Assembly: GCA_037577475.1 (NCBI GenBank)
Contig: CM075194.1
Coordinates: 22,988,492 to 23,052,491 of the forward strand
Direction of reading: 5' to 3'
Source: Chaunax sp. Z400
Taxonomy: Eukaryota > Chordata > Actinopteri > Lophiiformes > Chaunacidae
DNA: 64,000 nucleotides
Position 1 is the stretch's first letter; each line of letters opens with the position of its first letter. Under the pieces are notes generated by a model. That model was given only the letters and a program-made list of their open reading frames with translations. It did no database searches and was not told where the DNA came from. Of this stretch, positions 1-10,340 are shown one piece after another. Position numbers and translations under genes: made by a program.

Positions 1-175
1 AAAATAAAAAGTAAACGTCTTGCCTCTTAGCTGTAGTGGAGAGGAAGTATAAAGTTGCATGCAATACTCAAGCAAATTACAAGTACCTCAAATTTAGACT
101 TAAGTATTGTAGTCACTTTTTAATCTACTACATTTATGTTTAAGTGAATGTACTCGAAAACATTTCACCTCTGCT
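1..175 (+). repeat. Dispersed teleost repeat, 'tacaagtacctcaaa' type
   Basis: The sequence contains gtagtggagaggaagtataaagt, shown here only in part (aggaagtataaagttgc), then acaagtacctcaaa, acttaagtattgtagt and an end reading catttcacctctgc. This order matches a short non-coding repeat common in perciform fish. The left end is cut by the window edge. Related pieces lie at 37320-37420 and 45515-45610. There is no coding capacity. The class is unknown to me; a non-autonomous DNA transposon is likely. Confidence 0.5.
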
Positions 176-832
176 AAGGCTGCTTATTATGACCCAAAAG
201 TCAAAAGTTATAACATACCTGAAATCCTGCTCTCCTTATCAACTCTTAACCTGCATGTTGTAAAAAGAGAAGAATGAATTTAGGCCTCCTGTTGAAAACT
301 CACATTAGTTCTTGTCCAGATCTACTGTTCATCACATTAAAATGTTTTATTATAAATTTCCTATCATGTAGTTTGTCTCCCACATGAGTTGCAGCTAAGC
401 TACAAGAAACAGCTTTAGGTATATGACATGTTGGACACGGCAGCATGGCTTAATTTCATCTCAGCAGAAACATTTTTGGGGAAGCTGATTGGTGGACTCC
501 AGTGCAGCCTGTCAGCCTTTTGATGGCAGGTACCTGGAAAAACGCCATGCTGTGCAGACATCTGCTTATGGGGGCTCCTCTGAGGAGGACTGCTTGCTTG
601 AAATCATCTGTCAGCTCTCAGCGTTTCTAACCAACCTGGACATCTGAACCTCAGCACTGAAACCCTGGTGGTCTTCATGAGTCAGGGGTACAGAGGTGGG
701 AAGTTTAGCTGTTCCAGGATCAGTATCAGAAGCAAACGCAGATTTATGGGCCTTGTAAGGTGACGCGCACAAGGAATTTGTTCCTGGCCGATGGTTTCTG
801 TTTGGCAACACAGGAAATACACTGTATAGTAC
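176..832. other. Non-coding stretch, nothing recognised
   Basis: This is AT-leaning single-copy-looking DNA with stops in all frames. Minus-strand ORFs that overlap 611-1056 are low-complexity translations, not a protein family I recognise. No splice-flanked exon is evident. Confidence 0.5.
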
Positions 833-1125
833 GGTGGCCATGAAGTGCAAATCGCAACAACAAATAGGAAAATACAACAACTTATCAAAAAACTCAATGG
901 CAAGTAACAAAAACAACAATTCACCAAATACAACAACAAACAGCAAATCAAATTAACAAAAGAGAACATACAACATGAAAAATGACAATAAAAAAAGTTA
1001 ATGTTGTTGTTTCTGATTTGTTCTCGTGTTTTCTCTTTTGTTAATCTGAATTGCACTTTGTTGGGTTATTTTGTGAGTTGTTGTTGTGTTTTCCCATTTG
1101 TCGAAATTTGCACTTCTGGGTCACC
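833..1125. repeat. Foldback (palindromic) element, about 293 bp
   Basis: The left arm (833 to about 970) is A/C-rich with repeated acaacaac and contains gaagtgcaaat, ggaaaatacaacaac and aattaacaaaagagaa in that order. The right arm (about 990-1125) carries the complements in reverse order: ttctcttttgttaat, gttgttgtgttttccc and atttgcacttc. The outer ends also pair, ggtggcc against tcacc with mismatches. The arms are therefore an imperfect inverted repeat with a short A-rich centre. This is the architecture of a foldback or palindromic MITE and has no coding capacity. Arm identity is moderate, so the element is old. Confidence 0.6.
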
Positions 1126-1395
1126 ATGTTATAGATAATGTATATAACATTTACAGATAAAACAATATTATTACAACAGTAAATATTATTTATAGACAAT
1201 ATATAAGCAATGTACACAATATACAAATGACAACAATAAACACAAGGTGCAATGTGGTAGTGCAAACTACAAACAACAAATACAGGGTGAAGAAGATTGG
1301 AAGAATTTTGACCAAAAAAGGTTTAAAAAAACAAAGTCCAGACACTCAAAGTAGTTTGAAAAGTTAAAGGCCTTTATTTCTATGGGCTAGAGTCA
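1126..1395. other. AT-rich non-coding stretch
   Basis: AT-rich sequence with short tata and acaa runs. No gene or recognised repeat is seen. Confidence 0.4.
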
Positions 1396-1652
1396 TTAAA
1401 AACACCAAATGTGTCGGCTTACGCCTTCTTCAGGGTGTAGAGACACATTTTCTTCCAGCCTCTAGGGGCAACAGTGAGCATATGGTTAATTCTCTCTTTG
1501 GCCTCTAGGGGCATCACATAGAAAGTGACTAAGAAAGGACTTTCAGCTGATTCTGTAGCTATAATGAGGTCCTTGACTGGTAAATGTTGTAGAGTAACAG
1601 TAAAGTTGAGGCCTTTTGCAAGTACATGCTCCACTTGGGTAAGAATATTGTC
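1396..1652 (-). mobile_element. Penelope-like retroelement fragment
   Basis: The minus strand reads NILTQVEHVLAKGLNF followed by LPVKDLIIATESA. This resembles the VLAKGLNF plus IPV-DLI-ATE segment in the N-terminal part of the ORF of fish Penelope-like elements. About 45 residues are recognisable, then the similarity is lost. The flank at 1410-1435 contains cctgaagaaggcgtaagccg (minus strand), a phrase often found beside such elements. The fragment is truncated on both sides with no reverse transcriptase or GIY-YIG domain, so it is inactive. A second piece of the same clade lies at 47270-47700. Confidence 0.5.
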
Positions 1653-2300
1653 TGATATGTTCTTAAACCACAGATAATGAATGTCAGCTGGTGTTGTCCC
1701 ATCTTGCTTCAGCCTGGTTGGTTCTGATGGTTCTGATCAAACAATATCTATTTCTTGACTGCGTTTGGAATTTCTGGGTTTGTTCCTGCTTGCATTTTTT
1801 ATGTTTTGATAATTATTCCTTCAAACTTAGTAACGTCCTCTCAGACTCTGCTGGGTAGGAGTGCAGTCAGTTTCTCCAGGGTCTGGTCAGTCCTCTCACA
1901 TGCAGACTAACAGTAGGCTAACAAACCACTTGTGTCCTCACCGACGCCAACGACCCATAATAGTGCTGGTGGGTCAACTGTGTGATCTTAATGACTCTCA
2001 ATGTGTCAATGACCTCACAAGCGTTTAAACACCTGAAACTCCTGATTAGAGGTGAAACATCTTCAAACCCAAAATAGAAGTCCATTAGCTTCTTATTCAA
2101 AGTATTTTCTGTTTGTTTTCATTTGTTTTGGTTTTATGTTCCAAATATGTCCCCATCTTCTTCTATTGTTTAGGAGGATGATGCTGTGAAGCTCCAGAAA
2201 TGTTTTGTGGATGTTTTTGTGAGAAACTTCATCTGACTTTCCGTCAGCATGGAGGTGAGAAGAAAATGACTGACCATTTTTGGGTGAACTGTTCTTTTAT
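1653..2300. other. Non-coding stretch, nothing recognised
   Basis: Mixed-composition DNA without a supported exon. It holds a short direct duplication, ggttctgat, twice near 1720-1735. The 60-codon ORF on the minus strand has no recognisable features. Confidence 0.4.
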
Positions 2301-2363
2301 GCACCACATCATGAACACAGGCTTTATAAACTGAAGCCCATAAGAGGTATGTAGAGTTAGTGG

Positions 2364-2740
2364 CTAAGGCTGGATCCCAGATCCACTACCTGGTCTTACT
2401 CTGTAGGTATTCAGCTGTTCATGAGGGGATGATCCTTCTGCTTCACCCCTTACTGAGAGCGTGAGCTGAGACAGAAGGCTGGCAGGAGGAGGGTGGGACG
2501 CTGCTGTGTTTTCTACTGCAGAGTTTGGAGAAAGTGAAGGGCAAGTTTTCCTCTCCCCAGCTGCAGTGGATGTTAGAAACATAAGGTCTCTGTGTGATGT
2601 TGGACAGACTCAGCGGCAGGCGTCTCTTAGAGGACAGATAAGGGGATACTACGCAGCAGGCTGCTTGGCATCCCTTGCAATAAACTCAGATTCATCTGAG
2701 ACTGTTGATGACTTCATACAGTACAACCATGTGTGTTGAC
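2364..2740 (+). mobile_element. Possible LTR or LTR-like 3' end
   Basis: This block has a TATA-like cttttat/ctttataaac region upstream (2290-2330), a polyadenylation signal aataaa at 2681 inside cccttgcaataaactcag, and a compact GC-balanced body. That arrangement is reminiscent of an R-U5 region of a vertebrate LTR retroelement. No gag, pol or env sequence, primer-binding site or matching second LTR is visible nearby, so at most it would be a solo or partial LTR. The 77-codon plus-strand ORF across it has no recognised domain. The assignment is inference and weak. Confidence 0.2.
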
Positions 2741-3176
2741 TGTTCAGGTTTTAGTGGTATGCGTTCTGGAAAATTGGAGAAAGACCTGTAGATTCAACAC
2801 AATCTGGAGTCAGTTTTCTCAATGGGAAAGTCTTTATCCAGATAAAACTCCAGTTACTGTGGGGATAAGAACTTGTTAACCCAGGATTAAATGTTTTAGG
2901 CCACATAAAACACATTTAAATGTACCTTACTGTTAATCATCCAAAGTATAGGAGTTCCAAAGCATATTTTTTGACTGATGTCTACCCATTGAAACAGGTG
3001 TATTGGATGACATTGATTTAATATTGGTGTATACATGTTAACCCTTACAGAATGCCCCTAAGTCATATTTTCTGCATTTCAAAGTCTCTGTGGAAATTTT
3101 ATAGATTTCTTACAGGAAAATACTGTCAGAAGAACAAACAGACATGTTTTAGTCTGGTGACCATATGACGCACAAT
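2741..3176. other. Non-coding stretch, nothing recognised
   Basis: AT-rich sequence with frequent stops. No repeat family or exon is identified. Confidence 0.4.
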
Positions 3177-3240
3177 GATCTAGTGGTTATGTTGATCGAG
3201 TCCCATGCAGGCGACCCATGTTCGATTCATTTGGGCATGA
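3177..3240 (+). mobile_element. tRNA-like SINE head remnant
   Basis: tctagtggttatgttg resembles a tRNA A box, and gttcgattc 35 bases later resembles a B box (GGTTCGANTCC). The spacing is right for a tRNA-derived promoter, but the stems do not pair well, so this is a remnant and not a functional tRNA gene. It could also be chance similarity. Confidence 0.3.
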
Positions 3241-3274
3241 ACACTTACCTCTGTTGAGGTGAGAGAGGTCTGTT

Positions 3275-3850
3275 TTCTTTGGATCTATTGATATGGATAT
3301 GTCATGATTTCCTGCATGAACCTACATTGTGCTCTTGGAGGAATTCTGGAAGGTCGGCCACTTCTGGGAAGGTTCACCATTGGTCCAAGTCTTCTCCATA
3401 TGTAGATGATGTGTCTCACTGTGGATCTGTGGAGTCCCAGAGCCTTAGAAATAAATATGTAACCCTTCTCAGACTGATGTGCTTCAATCACCTTCTTCCT
3501 CGTCTCTTCTTCTTTGTTTTGGTTTTGTCAAAGTGTCCTACTGGTGAGACCAACAGAGCTACTTCATGCCTCTGAAAATGGTCTATTTAAGTGATGATTT
3601 GATTGAACAGGTCTGGTACTGTAATAATCAGGCCTGGGTGTTTCTAGTCCAGCTGCAACCAGTTATTAATGCAGGTTGACAGTTTTTTAGACTTAGTTTC
3701 TAAAGGTGCAAATACCTTTTCTAACACGTGATTTAGGTATTGGATAAACTTTTTGTCTTATTAAATAAAGTTATAATTTAAAACTTTTAAATGTTTTTTA
3801 CTCAGGTTGTCTTTGTTTTATGTTAAATTTTGTTTGAAGATCCAACACAG
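3275..3850 (-). mobile_element. Tc1-like transposon, 5' half
   Basis: On the minus strand 3285-3520 encodes the N-terminal DNA-binding region of a Tc1-type transposase: KKVIEAHQSEKGY, ISKALGLHRSTVRHIIY, then NLPRSGRPSRIPPRA. This is the paired-like helix-turn-helix followed by the GRPR-like AT-hook motif. The upstream 5' UTR (3520 to about 3850) contains phrases typical of fish Tc1 elements, such as aataactggttg and gacctgttcaatcaaat (minus strand). Sequence 3' of the DNA-binding region, including the whole DDE catalytic domain, is missing. The element is a dead, truncated copy. Confidence 0.8.
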
Positions 3851-3903
3851 TTTAGTATGAGATACAGACACAAAAGTAGAAGAAACAAGGATTTCTGACA
3901 CCA

Positions 3904-3982
<79 letters not shown>
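3904..3982. repeat. (AC)n(AT)n microsatellite
   Basis: About 15 bases of AC repeat run directly into about 64 bases of pure AT repeat, which sits just beyond the Tc1 fragment. Confidence 0.98.
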
Positions 3983-3987
<5 letters not shown>

Positions 3988-4109
3988 CTGAGTGACATGG
4001 GAGAATGATGGAATGCTTTATATCAATTAGGTTTCTGTCTCTAATTCTTAGCTGGCTGCCTAGTATTAATCCTCCATTCCAATATCACCCGGCTGTTCAC
4101 AGGCGAAGG

Positions 4110-4690
4110 TTGTGTGAACCCTGAAGCTCCACTGTATGGCGGAGACTTTATGGGGCTGCTGTTGATGGTCGGTAAAAACCTCGAGGCCACAGGTTGGCTG
4201 CTTGTTAAATCACAAAATCACCTTTACTGCTTATACACCAATGAAGTGGAGGTTCTATCAGAGACAAGTCAAGGTAATGACCAGTTAAAGCAAATGGTTA
4301 TGCCGTCTCATATGGCAGAAAAGGGTCACAGTTACTCTCCGTGACAGCGGGTTTGATGGTGCTTTAGCTGAGTGCTGTAAAATAGTCAGACATTTCAAAC
4401 ACAGTCCTGCAAACACAGCAGAGCTGAAAGTTCAGCAAGTCTCTAATGGTTAAGAGGAGGGGTCACTCGTCCAGGATGGACACACGTGTTGGAATTCAAC
4501 TCTGGAAATGATAAAGCGGATCCACCATGATAAAGACCCACTGAGGACAACACTGGTACAGCAGAGGCACAACTTAGCCATGCTGACCTCAGCTGAATAA
4601 AACAGGCCTTACAATGTGAGAAACACTGCTGGAGCCATGCAGGTATAGTGATACCGCTATCCTCAGACAAATACAATTAATAATATAATA
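4110..4690 (+). pseudogene. hAT-family transposase remnant, copy 1
   Basis: Around 4376-4440 the plus strand reads KIVRHFKHSPANTAELKVQ, and about 50 bases on it reads DGHTCWNSTLEMIKRI. This resembles the segment of ZBED-type hAT transposases that precedes and includes the RWNST motif, here CWNST. Several stops interrupt it and the flanking frames are broken. About 82 percent similarity by eye to 35400-35715 shows that two decayed copies of one family are present. The part at 4110-4350 has an open frame but no recognised motif and may or may not belong to the same element. Confidence 0.6.
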
Positions 4691-5339
4691 GTTACTTTGT
4701 TACTGTATTTTGAAAGTAGTTTCAGGCCTGTCTCCTAAATGGATGTTATGAAGAGCTCCATTCAGACAGCGTTTTCATTCTCTGTCTGTTGCGGCTTTAT
4801 TCTGCCCAGATGTTCTGTTTGAACGCAATGAAGGCTTAATGGGGTGCCAGTTTGTTCTACCTCTGTGACGCCTACAGAGGTAGAATCATCTGTATGAATG
4901 GAGAACACCGGTGTGGCGGAACGGATGTGCCGTTATAGTAATATGTTCAGGTGTGCGACCTACCCCGGGGGTCTTAAATATGTGGTAGCAACAGGAAGTC
5001 TGTTATTTGAAGAACAAGAACAGAAGATGACCGCTAAACAGGGGAGATAGTGAAATATGTCAGATTTTATGCTCACTGTTGCGTCGTACGTCATGCATCT
5101 TAACGTTGTGGAACACCGGCATGCGCTGTGAACGCACACACTGAGGTGGCGTTGTGACGCCATGGTTGGTCTAGTGTGAACGAATCGAAGGGGTCACACA
5201 GAAGGGAATTAGTTTTGGCGCTGTTGCACAATGTTTGTCTAAAAGAGGCTTATGAAAAGTGTATTCATTGGTTTTGTTGGTCTTGTGTTTATAGATATGT
5301 CACCGAGCTCCTGGGTGGTGCCTGCATAGTGCCACCTCT
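4691..5339. other. Non-coding stretch between two hAT pieces
   Basis: No motif is recognised. It contains several CpG-bearing stretches and phrases such as tctagtgtgaacg (5170) that look like non-coding hAT sequence. It may be the interior of the same decayed element or a later insertion. Confidence 0.3.
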
Positions 5340-5665
5340 TGCATATGATGGAGTTCTCAAATATTAACCCTGCCAATGTAGTGCACTTCAAGTCTGCATT
5401 CACAGAGGATCTCAACAGACAAAAAGAAATAAAAAACCTGTCATGCCTCAAGGTAGCAACAGCTCTAGACCCCAGACTGAAGGACCTCAGTTTGCTGCCC
5501 AGACAACAGAGGGAAGAGGTATAGAGAAAGCTGAGTGAGATGCTGAAGGACAGCCAACCTGAATCACAGCCTTCCAGAGAGGAAACGGAACAAGACCCAC
5601 CAATGGAGATGACCCTCCTTCTGATGGGATCAGAGTCTGAGTCTGACGATGTATATTGGTGACAC
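5340..5665 (+). pseudogene. hAT transposase C-terminal fragment
   Basis: The frame reads VHFKSAFTEDLNRQKEI, then LKVATALDPRLKDLSLLP and a short acidic tail ending SESESDD. ALDPR-KDL is the hallmark that precedes the dimerisation region of ZBED/hAT transposases. There is one in-frame stop at 5523 (after QREEV). The hAT C-terminal dimerisation domain beyond it is not seen. With 4110-4690 upstream on the same strand, this is plausibly the second half of one rotted element. Confidence 0.65.
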
Positions 5666-5849
5666 CTCTCTCAACAGTGCCATGCTTTTTCCTTGGCAGG
5701 CCACATTGTGCAGAAGAAGAGGTCATCTCTGTCTTGTACCAGCTTCCATAGCATTCATCAGCTGCTTACGTTCATTTTGCAGCAGACATTACTTTGATTA
5801 TTCCCATTCTGTATGTGGTTGCTGTGCTAATTAAGTCTTCCTACTCGGC

Positions 5850-6650
5850 CCCCTGGGCCTGGCTCCTCCCTGACTGGGGGGGGCTGACAGTGGAAATGAG
5901 TGTGGGTGCCAGTCGGGAAGCTGGCACCTTGGGGCGGGGTAGCTTCTGCCTCGTCCTTTGGGGTCTTTGCCCCCTCCCCATCCTGTTGTGTCTCATTACA
6001 TACACCCTAGGACCTTGGGGGGTGGTAATGGTGGGTGGGCGGGTGGGGCTGCTTCATTGTGGCGTCACCATCCATCCTACTCAGCGAGGGGGTGGGATCT
6101 GGCCTCTCTGGTGTGTGGTAGGCTCTGTGTCGGGGGATCTGGGCGGGTCCCGGGTGCGCGGGTTTTCGGGGACGTGAGCCTCGCTTGCGCTTGGGGGAGG
6201 TCGGCTTCTGGCTGGGCCTGGGGCCTGTTGTCCCATGTCCCACTATAGGTCAGGCCCTGGCTGTGGGAGCTCCCTCTGTGGGGGCCTCGGCCTGCCCCCC
6301 CTTGGGAGTGGTTATCGGGGGGGTTTTCTCCGTTGTGTAGCGGGCCTTGCGCCGGAGGCTTGGGCGGGTCTCTGATGGCCAGTGTCTTGGGGCTGTGGGC
6401 TCCACTCACACTTTGGTGGGGGGGCTGGGCTCTGGTTGGGCTGGGGGTCTGCCGTCTCCTGTCCTTCTGTGGGCCAGTTCTTGACCGGGGCGCTCCCTCT
6501 TTGGCCCCTGGCTGGCTTTCCCTTGGGGTGGGCGTACGGTTTGCACAGGGGCACATGGCTTTGGGCCCGTCACGCTCTGTGGAGCCATGGGGCGCCATGG
6601 TGGTTTTGGTCCTTCTCTGCCTTCTGGGGGGCAGTGTGTGATGTTGTAGC
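5850..6650. repeat. GC-rich, G-strand-biased block of unknown family
   Basis: About 800 bases are strongly GC-rich in an otherwise AT-rich window. G is heavily biased to the plus strand, with many runs of three or more Gs. The best quadruplex motif is gggtgggcgggtgggg at 6033-6048, with three one-base loops. It contains open frames on both strands, caused by base composition and not by a recognisable protein. The abrupt edges and the proline/glycine-rich low-complexity translations suggest part of a dispersed element rather than a CpG-island promoter, but I cannot name the family. Confidence 0.45.
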
Positions 6651-6699
6651 GACCCCCCACTTAAAACCACATACAGTGACAAAATCTCTCTCACTCTCT

Positions 6700-6814
<115 letters not shown>

Positions 6815-6829
6815 TAAGGTGAACAAGGT

Positions 6830-7045
6830 TACACAGTTATGGTTATAATGTTGATGCTATTGTATATATATCACTGCTGTTATTGTTATTGTTGTTTCTG
6901 TCGTTGTTGTTTATTTTGCCGTTATTGTAGTTGTCTCCCCAACCCCTTGCTGCTTCTGTTTCCCCCTTTCTTTCCACTGTCTCCACCCCTCCACTCCCCC
7001 TTTCCGGTCTGGTCGCCTTGTCTAATTCAATAATAAATACAATGC
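6830..7045 (+). repeat. Tail of a dispersed element (T/C-rich, ends in aataaatac)
   Basis: attgttattgttgtttctg is followed by a C/T-rich tract and then ttcaataataaatac, like the 3' end of a dispersed retroelement. With the GC-rich block and AC array upstream it may form one composite repeat. The family is not identified. Confidence 0.3.
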
Positions 7046-7585
7046 AGATTATGCAACAGGAGGAGTCTGATAGATCATCCTTTGCAGAGTAAAATCTGTC
7101 TGGCACTGTAAGGCACCCAGATCTTCATACTGCATGCCAAGGTTGCCGGACAGGACTGGTTAAAAAAAAAAAAGAAAAAAAAAAGTCTATAAAATAAAAA
7201 AACTGATCACTATAATCAATTTCAATTTGTCATTCATTTATTTATTTCAACACTACATATGTGTTTTTTTTACCCCAAAGTACAAGTAAATACTAGTATT
7301 TTAAATCTGCGATTAATCATAATCTATTACTGTTATTGACATGATTTTTCGATCAATCGATTGACACCTCTTCACCAACTTCATCAGTCATCAGCTTCAG
7401 CAGAGTCATCAGCCACCACCACCACTGTCTGGACTCCAATGGGGGATATATAGTATATCTCTGTGCTGCTTCGATCTCAAACCCCCTGAAGCATCTAAGA
7501 GCCAAAGACTTTCTGACGGACTAATTATCACATATCATCTAATGTAATAAACAATCGTGTTTACTTCAACCGCTAGTTTCTCCTG
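7046..7585. other. AT-rich non-coding stretch
   Basis: Contains an interrupted A-run (7160-7183) and a small ccaccaccacca run (7415-7426). No gene is seen. Confidence 0.4.
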
Positions 7586-7765
7586 ACTGAAACACAGTTG
7601 GAAGCAAATTATTCAACCCCCTTGTATATTAGGTTTATTTTGAAAATAAAATTTAAAATAAAAATTTATCAGCTGTTTAAACTGTTCTTGTGGGATTCGG
7701 ATATTGCAAAACATCTGATAAATAATAATACATTTATTTATCTATATATTTAAATTTTTTGCCAA
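7586..7765. repeat. Possible Tc1-type terminal fragment
   Basis: attattcaaccccc, aggtttattttgaaaata and ttgtgggattcggatattgc occur in that order. This resembles the non-coding end of one fish Tc1 subfamily. No transposase is present and no matching inverted end was found. Confidence 0.25.
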
Positions 7766-8154
7766 TAAACTTGATATACAATAGAGGTGGAATAACTTTG
7801 CTAATATCATTTAAATAACAAGTAAACAATGTGTTACATGTTTTGAGTAAGGTGCTCCACACTCCCTGAGGGAGGGTCTGTGATTTTATGCGACTGTCTC
7901 AGTCTGTTAAGCTGTCGTGTTATCGTGTGTACGCATCGAAACGCTACAGCTGTCTGCCTACTGGGGTCTCTCTGGGGGAGCCTCTGATATATTATTGGTG
8001 GATGGGCCTGCTGCTGTGTGAGTATATGTGTGTGAGAGAGAAAGAAAGAGAGGGTGTGTATGGAGTCATGTTGTAATTTATGTAATGAGAGTTGTTTCGG
8101 CGTGTGTTATTTTGAGCAACATGTTCATCCCTTACTCTCTCCTACTTAGACGCT

Positions 8155-8350
8155 TCCCTTCTTTCTACCTTCTATCATGCTTCGTCTGTTCCTTCCTTCC
8201 ATCCTCTCTTCCTTCATTATTTCCTTCTTTTTTTTTCTCTCCCTCTCTTTCTTCCTCCATTCTGGATTTCTTACCTCCTGTCTGTTGCTCTAATTTCTTT
8301 TCTCCCTGCCCTTCATCCCTTTATCCTTGCCTCCCCTCGTCCTCCTTTTT
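8155..8350. repeat. Polypyrimidine (CT-rich) tract
   Basis: About 200 bases are dominated by ttcc, tctt and ccttc runs on the plus strand. The serine/leucine-rich ORF across it (8028-8591) is a low-complexity translation that continues into the AC array and is not a gene. Confidence 0.85.

Positions 8351-8354
<4 letters not shown>

Positions 8355-8406
<52 letters not shown>
8355..8406. repeat. (CA)26 microsatellite
   Basis: A pure CA array of about 52 bases directly after the pyrimidine tract. Confidence 0.98.
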
Positions 8407-8409
<3 letters not shown>

Positions 8410-8784
8410 GAGAGCAGTTAATGACACCAGAACAGTCATCTGTCCCTGTCAGTGGGAGCCATATGATAACAGAGAGAGACGGTGTGGGCTTCTGCCTGAG
8501 TCATTGCTGTGGGTGTGTATGTGTATTTCATATTACATGTGTTCACAGGTCCGATGTGTGTCCTTCCCTGTGTGTTGTGTTTCATCTTTAATATGTGTGT
8601 TCACTCTTGCCCTTGCGTGTGTGTGTGTGTGTGTGAGTGTGTGTCTGGGCCACAACCGGGTCGCAGACAGACAGGAGAGCTGATTGGCTGACTCTCTCCA
8701 GGCATCTGACGAGGCATTCTGTCAGAGCACGTTCACACGCAGCAGGTCACCTCATTTCCCCCAACAGACGTAGACACCAACATA

Positions 8785-8833
<49 letters not shown>
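8785..8833. repeat. (CT)n(CA)n compound microsatellite
   Basis: About 20 bases of CT followed by about 29 bases of CA. Confidence 0.97.
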
Positions 8834-8836
<3 letters not shown>

Positions 8837-9233
8837 AATCATAAATCATTGTCAGAGTTATCGTTATTCAGCAGCTGGTTGCTTCTTACAGAACGGCACA
8901 GCAAAGGAAAGCTTGTTGTTATTTACACTTGACTGCTTGTTTACTGTTATTATTGATTTACAACCTGACTTGGAAGCTCACACTGTAAAACTTGGCTGTG
9001 CATTTACAGTGAAATCTCAACAGTATTCTGCTGTATTAATGTCATACAGTGACATAATGTAAACTCCAATGATTACCTTAAGAGAATGTCATTATTTACA
9101 TGAATGTACTGTAAACTTAACTGTAAACAGCAGAGCATCATGGGAAGGTGAAGGAAAAGTGTGGGAACTAACATTTGATAATGAAACAGAAAATCTACAA
9201 CCACTCAGTAACATAAGACACTATTTTTATTAT
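8834..9233. other. Non-coding stretch, nothing recognised
   Basis: AT-rich DNA. No exon or repeat family is identified. Confidence 0.4.
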
Positions 9234-9430
9234 GACCTCGCCAAAGGGAGCATTTAGGGTCACTCTTGTCCGTCCATCTGTCTGTCTGTATGTACATACA
9301 TGGGTTAACAGGTCTGAGCTATGGTCGACTCCCATCTCCTCAAAAACCACCACACAGACTTCAACTAAATTTATTTTCTATTTATTACATGTTTTAGGCA
9401 CATTTGAACTATGGTGATGATGTCATTGTA
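9234..9430 (+). repeat. Dispersed repeat, 'cgccaaagggagc...tctgtctgtctg' type
   Basis: gacctcgccaaagggagc, tttagggtcactcttgtccg, a degenerate (tctg)n and then ctcctcaaaaaccac and cacagacttcaac form a phrase order typical of a non-coding teleost repeat. The downstream half (tctcctcaaaaaccac, then aattcaa) recurs at 53755-53800. Confidence 0.5.
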
Positions 9431-9609
9431 CTCTCCTCCTGCTGCGTTAGAGGTTATGGTCTGTCCACATCAGCGCAAATCTGTCCAGTCAAATCTGTCC
9501 AGTAGTGAGGTTATCTGTGTCAGACACACTTTTCTCCCTCAAAGTGACAACATACATACCATTATCCTTGTCAAAGTGAGTTAGTAATTTATCATTACAT
9601 TTGGCAAGG

Positions 9610-9668
9610 GTTTGTCTTGCCCAATGTCAGCTGGGATAGGCTCCAGCCCCCCCGTGACCCTGCACGTC
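9610..9668 (+). mobile_element. V-SINE 3' fragment
   Basis: gtcagctgggataggctcc followed by agcccccccgtgaccct matches the tail segment of the fuller V-SINE-like copy at 44095-44446. Only about 50 bases remain. Confidence 0.6.
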
Positions 9669-9721
9669 ACTATTCTTTTGTCATTAGTAATATTATTAAA
9701 CTTGTAGTTTAGTAGTTTAGG

Positions 9722-9810
9722 AAAGGCAGCTGTGGCTCAGGAGATACAGCAGTCATCCACCTAATGGTGGGTCAATCTGTGGCCCCTGAAGTCCACATGT
9801 TAAGGCCCAT
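9722..9810 (+). mobile_element. Degenerate tRNA-SINE head
   Basis: ggcagctgtggctcaggag is the head of the same SINE family seen intact at 15105 and 50163, and cctgaagtccacatgtt corresponds to their cctgcaagtccacaagtt. The B box has decayed to gggtcaatctg. Sequence beyond about 9810 does not follow the family, so the copy is truncated. Confidence 0.6.
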
Positions 9811-9989
9811 TCATGCTCCGTTTATGTACGTAAACAGATACGTCTGTCTACAAATGGTCTATACGTCGACCCGTACATATTGCAGTAGGACAGTGAAGTT
9901 TCAAGAGTTTCGACAGCAACCAATATGGTGACAGCTGTAGTAGGTTGTGATAACGTAGTAAATACAAAGAAGCAAAATCAGCAAGCAAA

Positions 9990-10340
9990 GGTTTTGGAAC
10001 GACCTGCCTGAGGAAATTAGGCTGTCTGAGTCAGTGTAATTGTTCAAGTCTCGTCTTAAAACCTACTTTTACCGAAAGGCATTTCCTGATTTGACCTGAG
10101 CTGTGTAGCCTCTGACTATTTGCTTTAATCTTATTGTCCTGGTTTTATCTTAACTTTTTTATTTTTGTGTTTTTTAATCTCCTGTAATGTTTTAGTGTTT
10201 TAAATTCTAAATCCTTTGTTTTTATTCTCCATATTTGTATCATGGTTTCATGGTTTTATTTGTGTTGTTTTATTGTACAGCACTTTGTAACAGTGTTTGG
10301 AAAGGTGCTATATAAGTAAAGTTATTATTATTATTATCTA
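9990..10340 (+). mobile_element. L2-type LINE 3' end
   Basis: From 9993 the frame reads FWNDLPEEIRLSESV, a stop, then LFKSRLKTYFYRKAFP. This is the conserved C-terminal end of L2/CR1-group LINE ORF2. It is followed by a T-rich 3' UTR and the terminal phrase cagcactttgtaacagtg, gtgctatataagtaaagtta and an (att)n tail. Everything upstream of the last 35 residues is absent, the usual 5' truncation of target-primed reverse transcription. One in-frame stop shows it is dead. Confidence 0.85.

Noticed and set aside
5850..6650. CpG-island promoter
   Set aside because: High GC comes with strong strand bias and G-runs, no downstream exon, and repeat-like borders. A repeat is the simpler reading.
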